Below are positions 22,495-34,570 of a DNA stretch of 64,000 bases, one piece after another. Below the pieces are notes generated by a model that worked only from the letters and a program-made list of their open reading frames with translations, was not told where the DNA came from and did no database searches. Position 1 is the stretch's first letter. Every line of letters begins with the position of its first letter. The position numbers were made by a program, and so were the translations under genes. Source of the stretch: Candidula unifasciata (lineage: Eukaryota > Mollusca > Gastropoda > Stylommatophora > Geomitridae); the NCBI GenBank assembly GCA_905116865.2, contig CAJHNH020002413.1:440349-504348 (forward strand), written 5' to 3'.

Positions 22495-23305
22495 CCATCA
22501 CGCAACAGCATGATGGACTACGCAACCCTTCAGGCAACCGTATGATGACTACGCAACCCTACAAGCAACCGTATGATGACTACGCAACCCTACACGCAAC
22601 CGTATGATGACTACACAACCCTACACGCAACCGTACGCAACCTTACACGCAACCGTATGATGATAGGTAAGTATGTCATTTGTTTCGTGACTTTTCCGCT
22701 CACTGTTTCGAGTGCGGCCAAGGGAAAGAACTCCCACTAAACTGAACTAAGTCGTCCAGCCCGCATCCAACCCTCGTCCGGATCTGCAAGGAGAGCCCTC
22801 GCGAGTACAGTAATTGGAGGAAGTTGCAGGAGATGCGGTAGCTGCCGCTCGTGAGTCCCAGCCATCTAGTTTTACCCTCGGCGGTGAGGCACACTCGCAG
22901 ACGCAGGTCGGCAAGTAACGCCGTATCGCCGAGACCCTGTCAGAGCCATTTGTTTCGTTATCCGGAGCCGACACATATATTTTTAATAAAATTGACCCGC
23001 ATTGGAATATTTTTGGATATTTTATGGCCAGAAATTGGCCAATTTAGCTCCCTTTTGAACGCCATCATATTAAAGCCGCCATTTTGGGGAACGATTCAAA
23101 GAAGCGCCACATTATGAGCTGTGTTCAAGAAGAATGCCGGGAATGCACGGGAAGATAAACTATCCCAACCTGGCATGGGTTTTTCTGTCTTGATTAATTA
23201 CCCTTGCCAGAGCCGGCTTGCGAATGTGTCAAGCTGGGGCCAGAATTTCTTTTTAGGCGTTTTATTTTGATTTTCCCCTCACTGTCTCTTACATATGTAT
23301 TCCAA

Positions 23306-23512
<207 letters not shown>

Positions 23513-23589
23513 TATTTGCATCTCTTTACATGTTTATAAAAAAGTCTCCCCCACTCTGTCTTGACCTGTCATGTCATCTCTTTCTCTCG

Positions 23590-24142
23590 CTCACACGCAC
23601 TTGCGCGCACATGCACACACATATGCACACACGTACACGTACACACATGCACACACGCATACACACTCTTGCACACACACGCACACAACACACACACACA
23701 CACACTTGCACACACATGCACGCACACGCACATGCATACACATGCACACATACACTCACATACAAACATGAACACACATACAACATTCACATACATATAC
23801 AATCAACCATATGCACACTGACACATATGCACACACACACACGCACACACATACACACACATACACACACACACGTATATGTATACACACACATGCATAC
23901 ACACAAAACACTTGCACACACATATGCACACACACACCTGAAAACATACACAAACACATGCACACACATGCAAACACACACACAGATACACACACACACA
24001 CACATACACAGATACACACACACACATACACAGATACACACACACATACACAGATACACACACACACAGATACACACATACACACACACATACACAGATG
24101 CACACACACATACACAGATACACACACACACACACAGAGAGA
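23590..24142. repeat. Degenerate (CA)n tract, about 550 bp
   Basis: CACACA runs interrupted by TG, GC and AT steps. The right half has an ordered CACATACACAGATACACACA motif repeated at about 18-24 bp. Alternating purine-pyrimidine over most of its length. Confidence 0.95.
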
Positions 24143-25410
24143 TATATTAAAGCATCCCAATGCCAAGATAATAAACAAACGTCCACGTTCAAGTGCCAGT
24201 GAGCACTCAGTTACTGAAGTATGCATTTTACAAACACTACATGTCATTTTTGCTTCACTATTTTACCGCCACGACTAAATTTGGGTTAGTTTGACGTTAG
24301 TCTCCCCAAATAGAGTAGGTCACTTTTCATTTACAAGTTTGTTGGGCTGGTCGACTTTCCTGAAGGTTTCGGGTTTGTGCCACTCTCTTGTTTGGTTTCT
24401 GCGATGTCTTACATTTATATTTTTTTTTCCGAGAAAGACAATGCCTGTGACATAGGTTGCAGCACTCTCCGGGGAGGGAGGGGGTTTGTGTTAGACCCCA
24501 TTTCTTCATGTGTTTGTAGTGTTTAAAGCGCTGGTGTGCTGAAATATACAACATGCGATATCAACGGCATTGCGGAACACCCCTGTAACCGTGTGCGAAG
24601 GTTACGTGTTTAGGAACTACCAATCAGAAGTGAGCTCGTGTGTATATGGGCGAGGTCTGGGGAGACTAACGTCGAATTGACCCTAAACTGTACAGAATTG
24701 ACGCCACTACCTTACTTTAATTGTCTTCACCCCCCCCCCCCCTTTTCCCCCCTCAAATTTGATCAAAGCAACTACCGCCCCCATTATACTACCTGTCCCA
24801 AAACCCTACCCCTCCCCCTAAATTTGATCGAGGCAAAACCTGCCTCGAGACCGTGGCAGCCCTCCCCAAATTTGATGAATGCAGCTAGCGCCCACTCTCA
24901 CAGGTCTGTCACGGAGCCCAGCCCCCCCCCCCCCTTGCCCCCATCCCGGGGGCGGTACTTTCCACGTTGGAAAACAGGGATCTAGATTCTGTCGATGTCA
25001 ATCCAAGCATTCTTCAGTGTTCTAACTTGTATCTCCCGTGCAACCTTCATTTGGAATCCTTTAGTTAGAAAAAAAAAAAAGGTAAAGTCGGGAGATGTGA
25101 ACTAGCGTCATTGCACACGGTTATAAACCATAAGTGCTCTGCCACCAGTACAGACAACTGATAAGAATTGTCCGCCTGTTTCGCCGTTCACACATAACTC
25201 TGTAGCTACAGCGACGTTCCTCAGTTTACCCCAGAGTGTCAAATAATAACATTTAAAAGAAGCTTTACATTTTAAAGAATTCAACAATAAACTCATTGGT
25301 ATGATCAAGTTTATTGCTCCAGGACATTAACTTCACCAACTTGAAGCTACCACAGTCTGGTATACTGGGCTAAAATATTTGCTACAGCGATGATGTCATG
25401 CATACAGAGT
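24143..25410. other. No gene seen; short C-rich runs
   Basis: No coding frame recognised. C runs at 24731-24746 and 24925-24935. A loose repeated CCCCAAATTTGAT phrase near 24753-24880 (three times) hints at an old degenerate repeat. Confidence 0.5.
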
Positions 25411-25412
25411 AT

Positions 25413-25413
25413 G

Positions 25414-25456
<43 letters not shown>

Positions 25457-25497
25457 CCACCCACACACACACACACACACACACCCACACACACACC
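25413..25497. repeat. (CA)n microsatellite
   Basis: About 85 bp of CA with a few CCCAC interruptions. Confidence 0.97.
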
Positions 25498-25509
25498 TTT
25501 TGGTGAGCT

Positions 25510-25830
25510 TTGTAAATTTCAAATGAATTGGTACTTCCACTTGCCTCAACTCGGGGAATGCCTGGCAGTGTCAGGGCAGAAAGAGATCTCACGAACCAGC
25601 CCTTCTGTTCGTTTTGTGTATACTATTCTTTTCAGTCTTCGATATTTCTGAAGTGGTCTACATTTTGCTCTGTTACTACTGTCTCCGTATAACATTGCTC
25701 TATACGGTTCTGATGCTCTGTCTGATCTAAATCTTGTTACATAGCAAAACCATTTGATCTGTTGTCTGCCTAAAAAGTTAAGTATTGATTTTGTGCCGAC
25801 CCCTACCCCTGATATCACCGTTCACAAGTT
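25510..25830 (-). pseudogene. LINE C-terminal fragment
   Basis: Minus strand reads SILNFLGRQQIKWFCYVTRF, then a diverged basic stretch where related copies have 'GRPRTRWKDN'. The 'ILDYI.RQQVKWFAHL.R' block of the 43.9-kb fragment is the clear match. The frame is open but no catalytic part is present. Confidence 0.65.
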
Positions 25831-26011
25831 GATCTTCCATTGTTACACATCGCATAGTGCGTAAATATTTATTTTTTTTCGTGGATATTATCCTTCTACC
25901 TTCTGAAGGCATTGTCCATGTTTGTCAATGATAACATGGCGTTGGTAAGAATATTGTGGTGAACAAAGTTCTTGTATTTTTCATTTTCGTATTCACATGC
26001 TCACATTATAA

Positions 26012-26140
26012 TTAGGGCTGTACCGAATATTCGCTTCGTATGCGCTTCGGGGACCAATAGTGGACCAAATAATTATTCGGTTTTCGGGCGAATACTTGCA
26101 GTCGAGCCGAATACGAATAGTGGTTACCTTACACCCGTTT
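26012..26140. mobile_element. Possible short MITE with CCGAATA ends
   Basis: AGGGCTGTACCGAATATTCG at the left and GCCGAATACGAATAGTGG about 90 bp to the right, with several inverted CGAATA copies between. The AGGGCTGTACCGAATATTCG end is typical of small hAT-type MITEs in animals (recalled, not checked). Target duplications could not be defined. Confidence 0.45.
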
Positions 26141-26734
26141 CTGCATACACTGCGATGGACTGAAATTACTCTCTAATTAACACAATAGTTGCTGTTGCCT
26201 AAGTCTGTCATAGCGGGGCAAACTGCGACCCATGTGCGTTCTCAAAATGGGTGCGTTTGCTAGGGGTGCTGCGGCGAAAATCAAGAAAAGTCGCTATAAA
26301 CTGTGACATAATTAAAGAAGGCATAACGATACTTATAAGTTAAAATTTGAATTGTCTTTCCTCGTCACTGCCGAAAAGATTTTTTTTTTCCCTCGTTTCA
26401 CACTCAAAGTGTATCATACTGCATAAAATGCCGACCGCAGCGTGCCAAGAATAGTCTTTGTATTATCTCGAGGTGCGACTGATCCCCCATCTGTAGTCAT
26501 GAAGATTCAGCGGATAAGTAAGGTTGTGATTACATTTTGGCTGATATTTTAAAGTGGAAAATGTAGTCTGTACAATAGTAACTGTTAGCCTCGTCAAGTA
26601 AGCACTTATATTTAAAAGCAATGCGTTGTGAGTCTAAGACAATCGGTAGGCAGGCCAAACAATTTCTTGAGGCTTCAGAGATGTAGTTTTACAGAAGAAT
26701 ATTTAAAATACATTTGACAGCCAAAAGAGCATCC

Positions 26735-26925
26735 AAGAGGTTTCGAAAGAGGCGTGAGCCCGAAGACAACTAATTACATACATTAGAAGGAGCCAGTTAT
26801 CATTTTTCGGCCATGTTATGAAAAGTGGAAAAATGGGAAAATTTAACATCTGGTGACCATTAGAAAGATCTGTGGAAGAGGGATAGAGGAAGACAACGAG
26901 GGAAGATTCTTGACAGTCTTGCATG
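26735..26925 (+). pseudogene. LINE C-terminal shred
   Basis: Plus strand reads YIRRSQLSFFGHVMKSGKM then an EEGQRKTTRE-like basic stretch, matching the 'R..LSFFGHV.R......GKR.RGRQR' segment of endonuclease-RT LINEs. The neighbouring 25-bp satellite begins within about 10 bp of its end. Confidence 0.6.
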
Positions 26926-26934
26926 CATGCTTAG

Positions 26935-28852
26935 ATCTCTGACTTAGATGGTCGCCCATATCTCTGATATGGATGAATACTAATATCTCTGACATGGGTG
27001 GTTGCTTACATCTCTGACATAGATGGTCGCTCACATCTCTGACATGGATGGTCGCTCACATCTCTGAGATGGATCGTCGCTCACATGTCTGACATGGATG
27101 AATGCTCACATCTCTGACATGGATGGACGCTCACATCTCTGACATGGATGGTCGCTCACATCTCTGACATGGATATCACTCACGTCTCTGACATGGATAG
27201 TTGCTCACATCTCTGACATGGATGGTCGCTCACATCTCGGACATGGATATCACTCACGTCTCTGACATGGATAGTTGCTCACATCTCTGACATGGATGGT
27301 CGCTCACATCTCTGACATGGATGGTCGCTCACATTTCTGACATGGATGGTCGCTCACATCTCTGACATGGATGGTCGCTTACGTATCTGACATGGATGGT
27401 CGCTCAGGTCTCTGAAATGGATGGTTGCTCACATCTCTGTCATGGATTGACGCTCACATCTCTTACATGGATGGACGCTCACATCTCTGACATGAATGGT
27501 CGCTCACATCTCTGACATGGATGGTCGCTCACATCTCTGACATGAATGGTCGCTCACATCTCTGACATGGATGGTCGCTCACATCTCTGACATGGATGGT
27601 CGCTCACATCTCTGACATGAATGGTCGCTCACATCTCTGACATGGATGGTCGCTCACGTCTCTGAAATGGATGGTTGCTCACTTCTCTGACATGGATGGT
27701 CGCTCACATCTCTGTCACGGATGGCTGCTCACATCTCTGACATGGATAAACGCTCACGTCTCTGACATGTATAGACGCTCGCATCTCTGACATGGATGGT
27801 CACTCACATCTCTGACATGGATGGTTGCGCACGTCTCTGAAATGGATGGTCGCTCACATCTCTGACATGGATAGTCGCACACGTCTCTGACATGGATGGT
27901 TGCTCACATCTCTGACATGGATGGCTGCTCACATCTCTGACATTGATGGTCGCTCACATCTCTGACATGGATGGTTGCTCACATCTCTGATATGGATGGT
28001 CGCTCACATCTCTGACATGGATGGTTGCTCACATCTCTGACATGGATGGTTGCTCACATCTCTGACATGGATGGTTGCTCACATCTTTGATATGGATGGT
28101 CGCTCACATCTCTGACATGGATGGTTGCTCACATCTCTGACATGGATGGTCGCTCACATCTCTGACATGGATGGTCGCTCACATCTCTGACATGGATGGT
28201 CGCTCACATCTCTGACATGGATGGTCGCTCACATCTCTGACATGGATGGTCGCTCACATCTCTGACATGGATGGTCGCTCTGACATGGATCTCTCTGACA
28301 TGGATGGTCGCTCACATCTCTGACATGGATGGTCGCTCAGGTCTGACATGTCATGGATTGACGCTCACATCTCTGACATGGATGGACGCTCACATCTCTG
28401 ACATGTATGGTCGCTCACATCTCTGACATGAATGGTCGCTCACATCTCTGACATGGATGGTCGCTCACGTCTCTGACATTGATGGTTGCTCACGTCTCTG
28501 ACATGGATGGTCGCTGACATCTCTGACATGGATGGTCGCTCACATCTCTGACATGGATGGACGCTCACATCTCTGACATGGATGGTCGCTCACATCTCTG
28601 ACATGGATGGTCACTCACATCTCTGACATGGATGGTTGCGCACGTCTCTGAAATGGATGGTCGCTCACATCTCTGACATGGATAGTCGCACACGTCTCTG
28701 ACATGGATGGTTGCTCACATCTCTGACATGGATGGCTGCTCACATCTCTGACATTGATGGTCGCTCACATCTCTGACATGGATGGTTGCTCACATCTCTG
28801 ATATGGATGGTCGCTCACATCTCTGACATGGATGGTTGCTCACATCTGTGAC
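26935..28852. repeat. 25-bp minisatellite, about 77 units
   Basis: Tandem copies of CTCACATCTCTGACATGGAT plus GGTCG for 1.9 kb. Variants (TTGCT, CACGT, ATATC, GACGC) recur in the same order at 27770-28040 and 28560-28830, so blocks of several hundred base pairs were duplicated within the array. The same family reappears at 47494-47757. Confidence 0.97.
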
Positions 28853-29200
28853 TAGGACTCGAGCAGCAGCTACAGCTTCTCCTGCGTTCTTCATTTTAAT
28901 TCCTCGTGAGTCCTAGCCATCTAGTTGGGGGACACGCTCGGTGGTGGCGGAAGGTGCCGAAAGCTCGCAATTCGGCCTTGTCGTTATAGTCCCCGGAATT
29001 GTACAATTGACACGTGGCTGAGGCCCTGCTAAGGTATATTTTTCGCCTCGATAATTTACGACCGTTATTCGGAGGATAACCCAAGATTCTCGCCAGCCTG
29101 GATTGTTATATAGACAATAATTGTCTACGCTATAGTGAAATATAAAGACAAGTGAGATCTTGTCTGAAATAGTTTGCACAGAATACAACATAATGGTGGA
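28853..29200. other. Segment sharing a motif with the foldback element's right arm
   Basis: CTCGTGAGTCCTAGCCATCT continuing AGTT (28904-28927) matches CTCGTGAGTCCCAGCCATCT continuing AGTT (22849-22872), and GAG(A/G)CCCTG occurs about 75-90 bp further on in both. This suggests a dispersed repeat, possibly a SINE. No tRNA-like head was recognised. Nothing else is identified to 29200. Confidence 0.4.
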
Positions 29201-29279
29201 CGAGACTGCCAGCGCTGTGAGATATCCAGTATCACGACAAGATAACGACGATGATGATGATAATGATATAGTAAATATA

Positions 29280-29733
29280 TAACTCCAACTAAAATGTTAC
29301 ATAGAACCTGTTCTGCTGTATGGCAGCGAATCTTGGAATGTCACTGAACAAATTAAGAAGAATTTGGAAGCAACAAATGTGGTTTCTGAGACGAATATTA
29401 CGAATACCCTGGACGGCCAGAGTAACTAACAATGATTGCTTGAAAAAGGCTAATGAAAGTAGATCTATAAATACAACGATAAGAAAGAGACAGGCACTGT
29501 TCTTTGGTCACGTAATAAGAAGAGGGCATTGGAGAATATCGTGACAACCGGAAAGATCAGTAGAAAGAGGGGTAAAGGCAGACCAAAAGAGAAGATGCTG
29601 GATGGGCTGAAACGATTGAATGGAGGAATATCATAAAAAGAGTGGTTCCATGCAACCAGGAATCATGATCTGTAAAGACGAATGAGCGCCTACGCCAGTT
29701 GGCAGGGCACATGGTGATGATGATGATGATAAC
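29280..29733 (+). pseudogene. LINE 3' end with (GAT)n tail
   Basis: Plus strand reads LKCYIEPVLLYGSESWNVTE, then KNLEA, ANESRSINTTIRKRQALFFG with HVIRRG, and a decayed 'GRPKEKMLDGL' box. It ends in TGGTGATGATGATGATGATA. The domain order is that of the C-terminus of an endonuclease-RT LINE, and the GAT tail marks the 3' end. Several frameshifts. Confidence 0.83.
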
Positions 29734-30118
29734 TCCAACGTTCCTGAGCTGGTTTGTGTTTCACTGCCTATGCTATCACCTCATCAGTCATGAGATAAAT
29801 CGGGTGACTTCTCCACAATGAAGATTGACAGCAATGGATTCCAACAATCGCTATCGCTTGTCTTGGTAGTACACTCTCAGACAGTACTCTCAGACAGTAG
29901 TTTGGGCAGTTTGTCTATTTCTTTATGTTGTCCTCCCATTTGTATCTTTGTCCATCTCTCTCTCTCTCTCTCTCTCTCTTCCTCGACTTTCATATGTGGT
30001 TTTTCAAAGAACAATTAATAGGGCTGAAATGTTTCACTTGTCTCGTTTTTTGTTTCCCTCTTTACATTCCCTCTTTCTGGAACCATTGTACTTGAATTTT
30101 TGTGTGATGGTCATGATA

Positions 30119-30196
30119 ATCAGTGTGTGTATGTGCGTGTGTGTGCGTGCCGCGCATGCGTGCGTGTGTTTGCGCGCGCGCGCGCGTGTGTGTTTA
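30119..30196. repeat. Alternating purine-pyrimidine tract (GT)n/(GC)n
   Basis: About 75 bp of near-continuous GT, GC and AT alternation including GCGCGCGCGCGCGCG (30171-30186). By established rules this is a strong Z-DNA-prone sequence. Confidence 0.85.
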
Positions 30197-31285
30197 CAAA
30201 ACGTTCAACAGATTTTAAAATAAAATATAAATATTCGGTACTTTATGTGTGCTTGATGAAACAAGTTTGGTGCTATTCCCACAAAAATTGTGACAGCCCT
30301 GCTTTGGAGTTCAAAGGTTATATCCGGCATGCTGAGCGCGGCGTATAGCAGACGTTTAAATCAGCAGACATTTAAATCAGCAGACGTGAGCAATTTAATG
30401 AAACCAACACAGGGCGCCAGATCGTCGTGAGGAATACATTACATGTTTATACATTTTTAATTAAGAGTCACGGATACGGCTATCTATATAAGAGACATGA
30501 GCGGCCATCCATAAAATGGATATGAGTTGCCATTCATTTGTAATATTAATATTTATTATGGAAGCTTCGATTTAAACTAGGTTCATGATTGTCGTTAGTT
30601 GAATATCTGAATATTTGTGTCTGCAGTAAAGTGAGTACAGATCAGTTATTTCTATATTTATTCAAAATATCCAATCAGATCAATCGTCTGACTGACTGGT
30701 GACAACTGGTCACAACAACCGGGTCCCGGTCCAGGGCTCATAGCGCACAACTCACTCAGTACCTGCGCTGGGCACCATACTGACCGCATCGTTGAAAAAA
30801 GCACAGCGATAATCAGGACAGTCTCTTGAAAGTGAAACACTGGCAGCCTCCAAGTCTTTCGTCGGTTTGCCCATATCTACATTTCAAAGTTCGAATATTG
30901 ATATTCACACGAATGTCCCGACTTTGGTGAACAGAAAGTGTGGTTGACGTTGACACACATTACTATTACAAGGAGGACATCAACTGACCACTCTGACTGG
31001 TGTCCACTGTAGTCTCGAATTCAAGGTATCCATGTAAGTTAATATCGCTGTATTTGTTATAATTTGATCTAGAGCTGATGTCATGTTTGTGTTATCATTT
31101 GTTATCATGGGATCTAAAGCTTAGTTTTTGTCATGACAGTGGTTATTGTCCTATTGCCTGTGTCCCAAAAGCCCTAACTAGAGCCACAAATAATATAGTA
31201 ATATTACTGGCTAGAAGCTTGGGGTACTTGAAAAGCACAGATATCGGAACTGCTGATCATCAGGTGATTGGTAAATGATTTTAAA
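30197..31285. other. No gene seen
   Basis: No conserved frame, repeat or RNA could be defended over this stretch. Confidence 0.5.
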
Positions 31286-31379
31286 ACAAACATTTCAAAC
31301 AAGACCACATGGACTTAGGGAAGGAACGTCTCGGGCTATTTTTGTAGAAAAAGTAGTAGTAGTAGTGTTCATGTTTTAA

Positions 31380-32400
31380 CTCTTTCAGGACAACATTTAT
31401 TTTCTCTGGTTTGGACAGCATTAATTTTGAGCTGAATTCTTTTACTTTTTCATGGCGTGGAGTTTTGTCTGTTGAAAAACAGTGATGCATGGAAACCATA
31501 ACACTGTTCCTCATGGACTCTACACTTGTGTTGTTTCTTATAGCTCTTTTGTAATAAATTGTCAACTTATGGATGGCATTTTGTGTGAGCTAACCTTTAC
31601 CACATCCACTTAGGGTCATGCCTTGCTTTTGGCAGTCAGCAACACCATTACAGAGTGCCATTGCAAGGTGTTTACTGACATAGTGAATTCATTCCTCTTT
31701 GTCTATGTGAATCTCCCCCCCCCCCTCCATGTATAAGGTTTGATCTTTGTAAGCTCCACAAATGTTTTGGCTTCACTATCAGAAATTATTGGTGTATAAC
31801 AAAGCTTATGACGAGCCACACACAGACAGCTGGTGCAGCCTCCACCTCCATTATTCCAGCAGATCCTGTGAAATGATTATCACAGTTTGGAAGATGGTCT
31901 TCCTTCCATGCTTCAAATTCAGCTAGCTTAGGCTTGGAAACTCTCTTACCAGTGGTTTCACACATCTGACAATATGTGGACATAACATGCACATCTATGC
32001 AAAGTCCAGTAAGTACATCCACTACCAATGTAGGATGTGTGGCCTCTTGTCAGCCAGGTGCCGTCAAAGCTGACAGTAAAATCCAGCACATCATGGTCAT
32101 GTAGAGTGATGCCTGCCTGCTGTGCATGAACTTGCCGAACACACTTTACAGTTTGAGAGAAAACCATGTCCTTCAGATCTTCTTACTTTGAATCTAATTT
32201 ACTTGCTATGTTGTGAAATGTTTTGTTATGAAGACCTTGCAGGTTCGAATTTTCACAAAAATTATTGAACATCGGAGCTCCTATTCCACAAACTAATGCA
32301 GAATAAACAGATTGGTTGTTGCTGGCAAAAGATCTATCCCCATCATTACTTCTTAAAGCTAAGTACTTTCCACAGACTACAGTGACAAACGGTCCGTAAA
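31380..32400 (-). pseudogene. Mutator-like (MULE) transposase pseudogene
   Basis: Minus-strand reading in order: NQSVYSALVCGIGAPMFNNF near 32315-32255; VSFDGTWLTRGHTSYIGSGC near 32075-32020 (the conserved first-catalytic-residue block, 'FDGTW..RG'); DVLTGLCIDVHVMSTYCQMC near 32020-31960; WKEDHLPNCDNHFTGSAGIM with EVEAA near 31900-31835; YTPIISDSEAKTFVELTKIK near 31800-31740; HIDKEE...YVSKHLAMALCNG; and LTIYYKRAIRNNTSVESMRN, CFSTDKTPRHEK near 31565-31450. This is the block order of animal Mutator-like transposases. Frameshifts near 32025, 31820 and 31715, plus a stop near 32190, inactivate it. The segmental duplication breakpoint (about 32230) falls inside it. The second copy retains only the upstream part (48711-48890). 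Confidence 0.88.
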
Positions 32401-32659
32401 GAGTTAAATAAGTGTACTGTTGTGAAGGTCGACTTTGGTCTTACCCTGAGAAAATCCCATTGCCATACAGCCAAGGTCACCTGATAGAAATACTTGTGAA
32501 AGAAATGATGGATGCCACTGTGACTGTAATAATTGTATGTTATGTCTTATTTGCTCTCCCTGTCTGCGCTCTGGGGCTCCATTTTGGAGAATCAAGAATA
32601 GACACATTGCCCCCTAACCCCAATAAGAATTGTCCTAGGAGGCGACACATTTGAATTTC

Positions 32660-34460
32660 CTGTAAAGTCAGAGTGCACCTGCTTAAGATGCAATAGACCA
32701 AGAATCTGCATACAAATAGGACAGATCTGTAAAATGGATGTGCAGGCAAAACTCAGGTATTATATTATATAATTGCCTTAAACAGATCTGTGATATATAA
32801 AATACAAAATATATACTCAGATAATTCGACTTAAACATTATATCCCACTTATAATTTTAAAGGTTCAAAAGGGCTTTTGTGTGTGTGTGTGTGTGGTGAA
32901 AATGACTACTACGCGTTGTGGTACTGGTAGTCCAGTAAAGGTCTGTGCTTGTGAAAATGACTTCTTTTGTCTCCTCCTGCTGCTGCACATACTTCTCCTC
33001 CAGTTTCCTCACTGAGGTGTTGGAGGAAATGTATTTTCTCTCTGCTTTTTCTAATGCATTGTATCAGTTTGTCTTAATTGCTTTGAGGCTGCTCTTGATT
33101 CCATCAACCCATGTTGTGAGGCTGCTATTGATTTCATCATTCCATGTTTTGAAGGTCCTCTTGATTCCATCATTCCATGTTTTTAGGCTGTTCTTGATTC
33201 CATCATTCCATGTTTTGAGGCTGCTCTTGACTCCATCATTCCATGTTTTGAAGCTGCTCTTGATTCCATTATTCCATGTTTTGAAGCTGTTCTTGATTCC
33301 ATTATTTCATGTTTTGAGGCTGCTCTTGACTCCATCTTTTCATGTTTTGAGGCTTCTCTTGACTCCATCATTCCATGTTTTGAGGCTGCTCTTGATTCCA
33401 TCATTCTGTGTTTTGCATGGTCTTTTCCTGGCTATGTATTCATTTTTGTGTGTGTGTGTGTGTGTAGCTCTTTTGGGCAGTTGGTACTCAGGTGTCCTCG
33501 TCAGATGGCCAAACCATTTCATCTGTTGCTCTTTAATGAAATATATGACTGGTTTCAGTCTTAGTCTTCTTGAATGTAACTGTCTTCAGTATTCTGTGAA
33601 GATCTTAGGGTCAGTGGTAAATTCCAGTCCATGTTTTTCACACTGGGTCTTATCTGTTGTAAAATAGGCTATGCAAGCACAAAATCTGTGTGTAATCTCT
33701 TCATCCCTCCCTTCAATCTTAATGCTGCTAAACCTCTAATTTTCCCATGGTGCTATGTATGTGACATAGATTCTTAATTTAAGTACAAGCTGAAACATTC
33801 AATTGTTTAGGCCGGCATTTTTTATCACTTGCCATTATGAATGTGCTATACATGTAGCTTCTTTATCATCTTCATAATTCCCTTTTATTTCCTGTGAAGT
33901 CGGAGTAACTCTGCCTGAGAACTGAGGAACCAACAGTCTGCATACAAATAAGCCAGATTTATAAAATGGATGTGCATTAAGAACTCAAGTTAGAACACAA
34001 CGAATGTCTAGAAGTGGATGAGCAACCAGAAGTTTCTGCTGGAGTTTACTTTCCGTGAACATGAACACCCTACTGTTTAGATGTAGTACAGGGTCTCCAT
34101 GGCAGTTTGGTCAACATGATGGTCTTGTTTCATGGACTGGGAGATTTGATTCACGAGTGCAACTGTTATAGAGATCAGGGGGATCATTGTTGGAGCTTTG
34201 GATTTTGTGCTATGTGATGCTCTAGGCAGGTGGCTGGACATTCTGCTGAGAAAGACTGAGCTATATGGCACAAAATCCGGTACAGTGAGGGTGTTTGCTT
34301 GAAGTCAGAGGGTATCTGATGGAGAGGGGATCAACCAACAGCCTGCATATAACCAGGCCAGATGTGAAAAACAGATGTGCACACACAATTTAAGTTGTGG
34401 AACAAGACTGGAGTCCATCCAGAAGGGGACCAACAGCCAGAAGGAGAAGAAGATGTAGTA
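32660..34460 (+). repeat. Three dispersed copies of a roughly 90-bp exon-like motif
   Basis: Related segments lie at about 32657-32757, 33894-33985 and 34300-34395. Each carries a CCTGT(A/G)AAGTC-like start, then GCATACAAATA(G/A)G..AGAT and AAATGGATGTGCA. The first reads VKSECTCLRCNRPRICIQIG and is followed by CAG/GTATTA, resembling a donor. Whether these are exons of a dead gene or parts of an unknown repeat is open. All three are also present in copy 2 (49140-49970). Confidence 0.45.
32940..33640 (-). pseudogene. LINE C-terminal fragment containing an expanded 33-bp array
   Basis: Minus strand reads RLRLKPVIYFIKEQQMKWFG with HLTRTPEYQLPKRA (33600-33470), then about ten tandem 33-bp units (33415-33090). 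Each unit translates as an 11-residue KTWNDGIKSSL variant, followed by KSSLKAIKTN and a C-terminal basic stretch. 'KWFGHL.R' followed by 'KTW.D.I' is the usual C-terminal order in these LINEs, so the array grew from one segment of the element. It is absent from the second duplication copy (at 49386). Confidence 0.72.
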
Positions 34461-34570
34461 TCTGTTGGTAACTGATAACGGTAACCAGTGTTACTGCCTT
34501 CTAAAAAGATGCCCCTATGTTTCGATTTCAGTGTATATTTTTTCACTTACTAACCTTTTTTCCCTCCAGA

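Larger units (their letters stand above)
21666..23108. mobile_element. Foldback-type non-autonomous transposon containing telomere-like arrays
   Basis: Element of 1443 bp with inverted ends GGCGCTTCTTTGATTGGTTC (left) and GGCGCTTCTTTGAATCGTTC (right, read inward). The flanking octamer ACATTATG is identical (21658-21665 and 23109-23116). The arms stay complementary inward: CCCCAAAATGGCGGC; CTGGCCATAAAATATCCAAA; repeated CGCAACCGTATGATGA units; GGTTAGG versus CCTAACC arrays; and GATGTGACGATTTTGACG facing CGTCAAAATTGTCACATC. A loop of about 180 bp remains (22160-22340). The arms differ in length; a segment around 22690-22980 is present only on the right. No protein is encoded. The 8-bp duplication points to hAT-type (or P or Merlin) mobilisation; the autonomous partner is not in the window. 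Confidence 0.85.

Noticed and set aside
22662..22676. AGGTAAGTATGT, a perfect 5' splice-site consensus (also inverted at 21891-21902)
   Set aside because: It lies in both arms of the foldback element, with no exon, acceptor or reading frame near it.
26935..28852. Regular 25-bp repeats suggestive of a CRISPR array
   Set aside because: Units are directly adjacent with no spacers, in a eukaryotic genome and without cas genes.
32404..32607. Conserved 67-codon minus-strand frame identical in both duplicates
   Set aside because: Identity reflects recent duplication, not selection. No recognisable domain, and it adjoins MULE remains.
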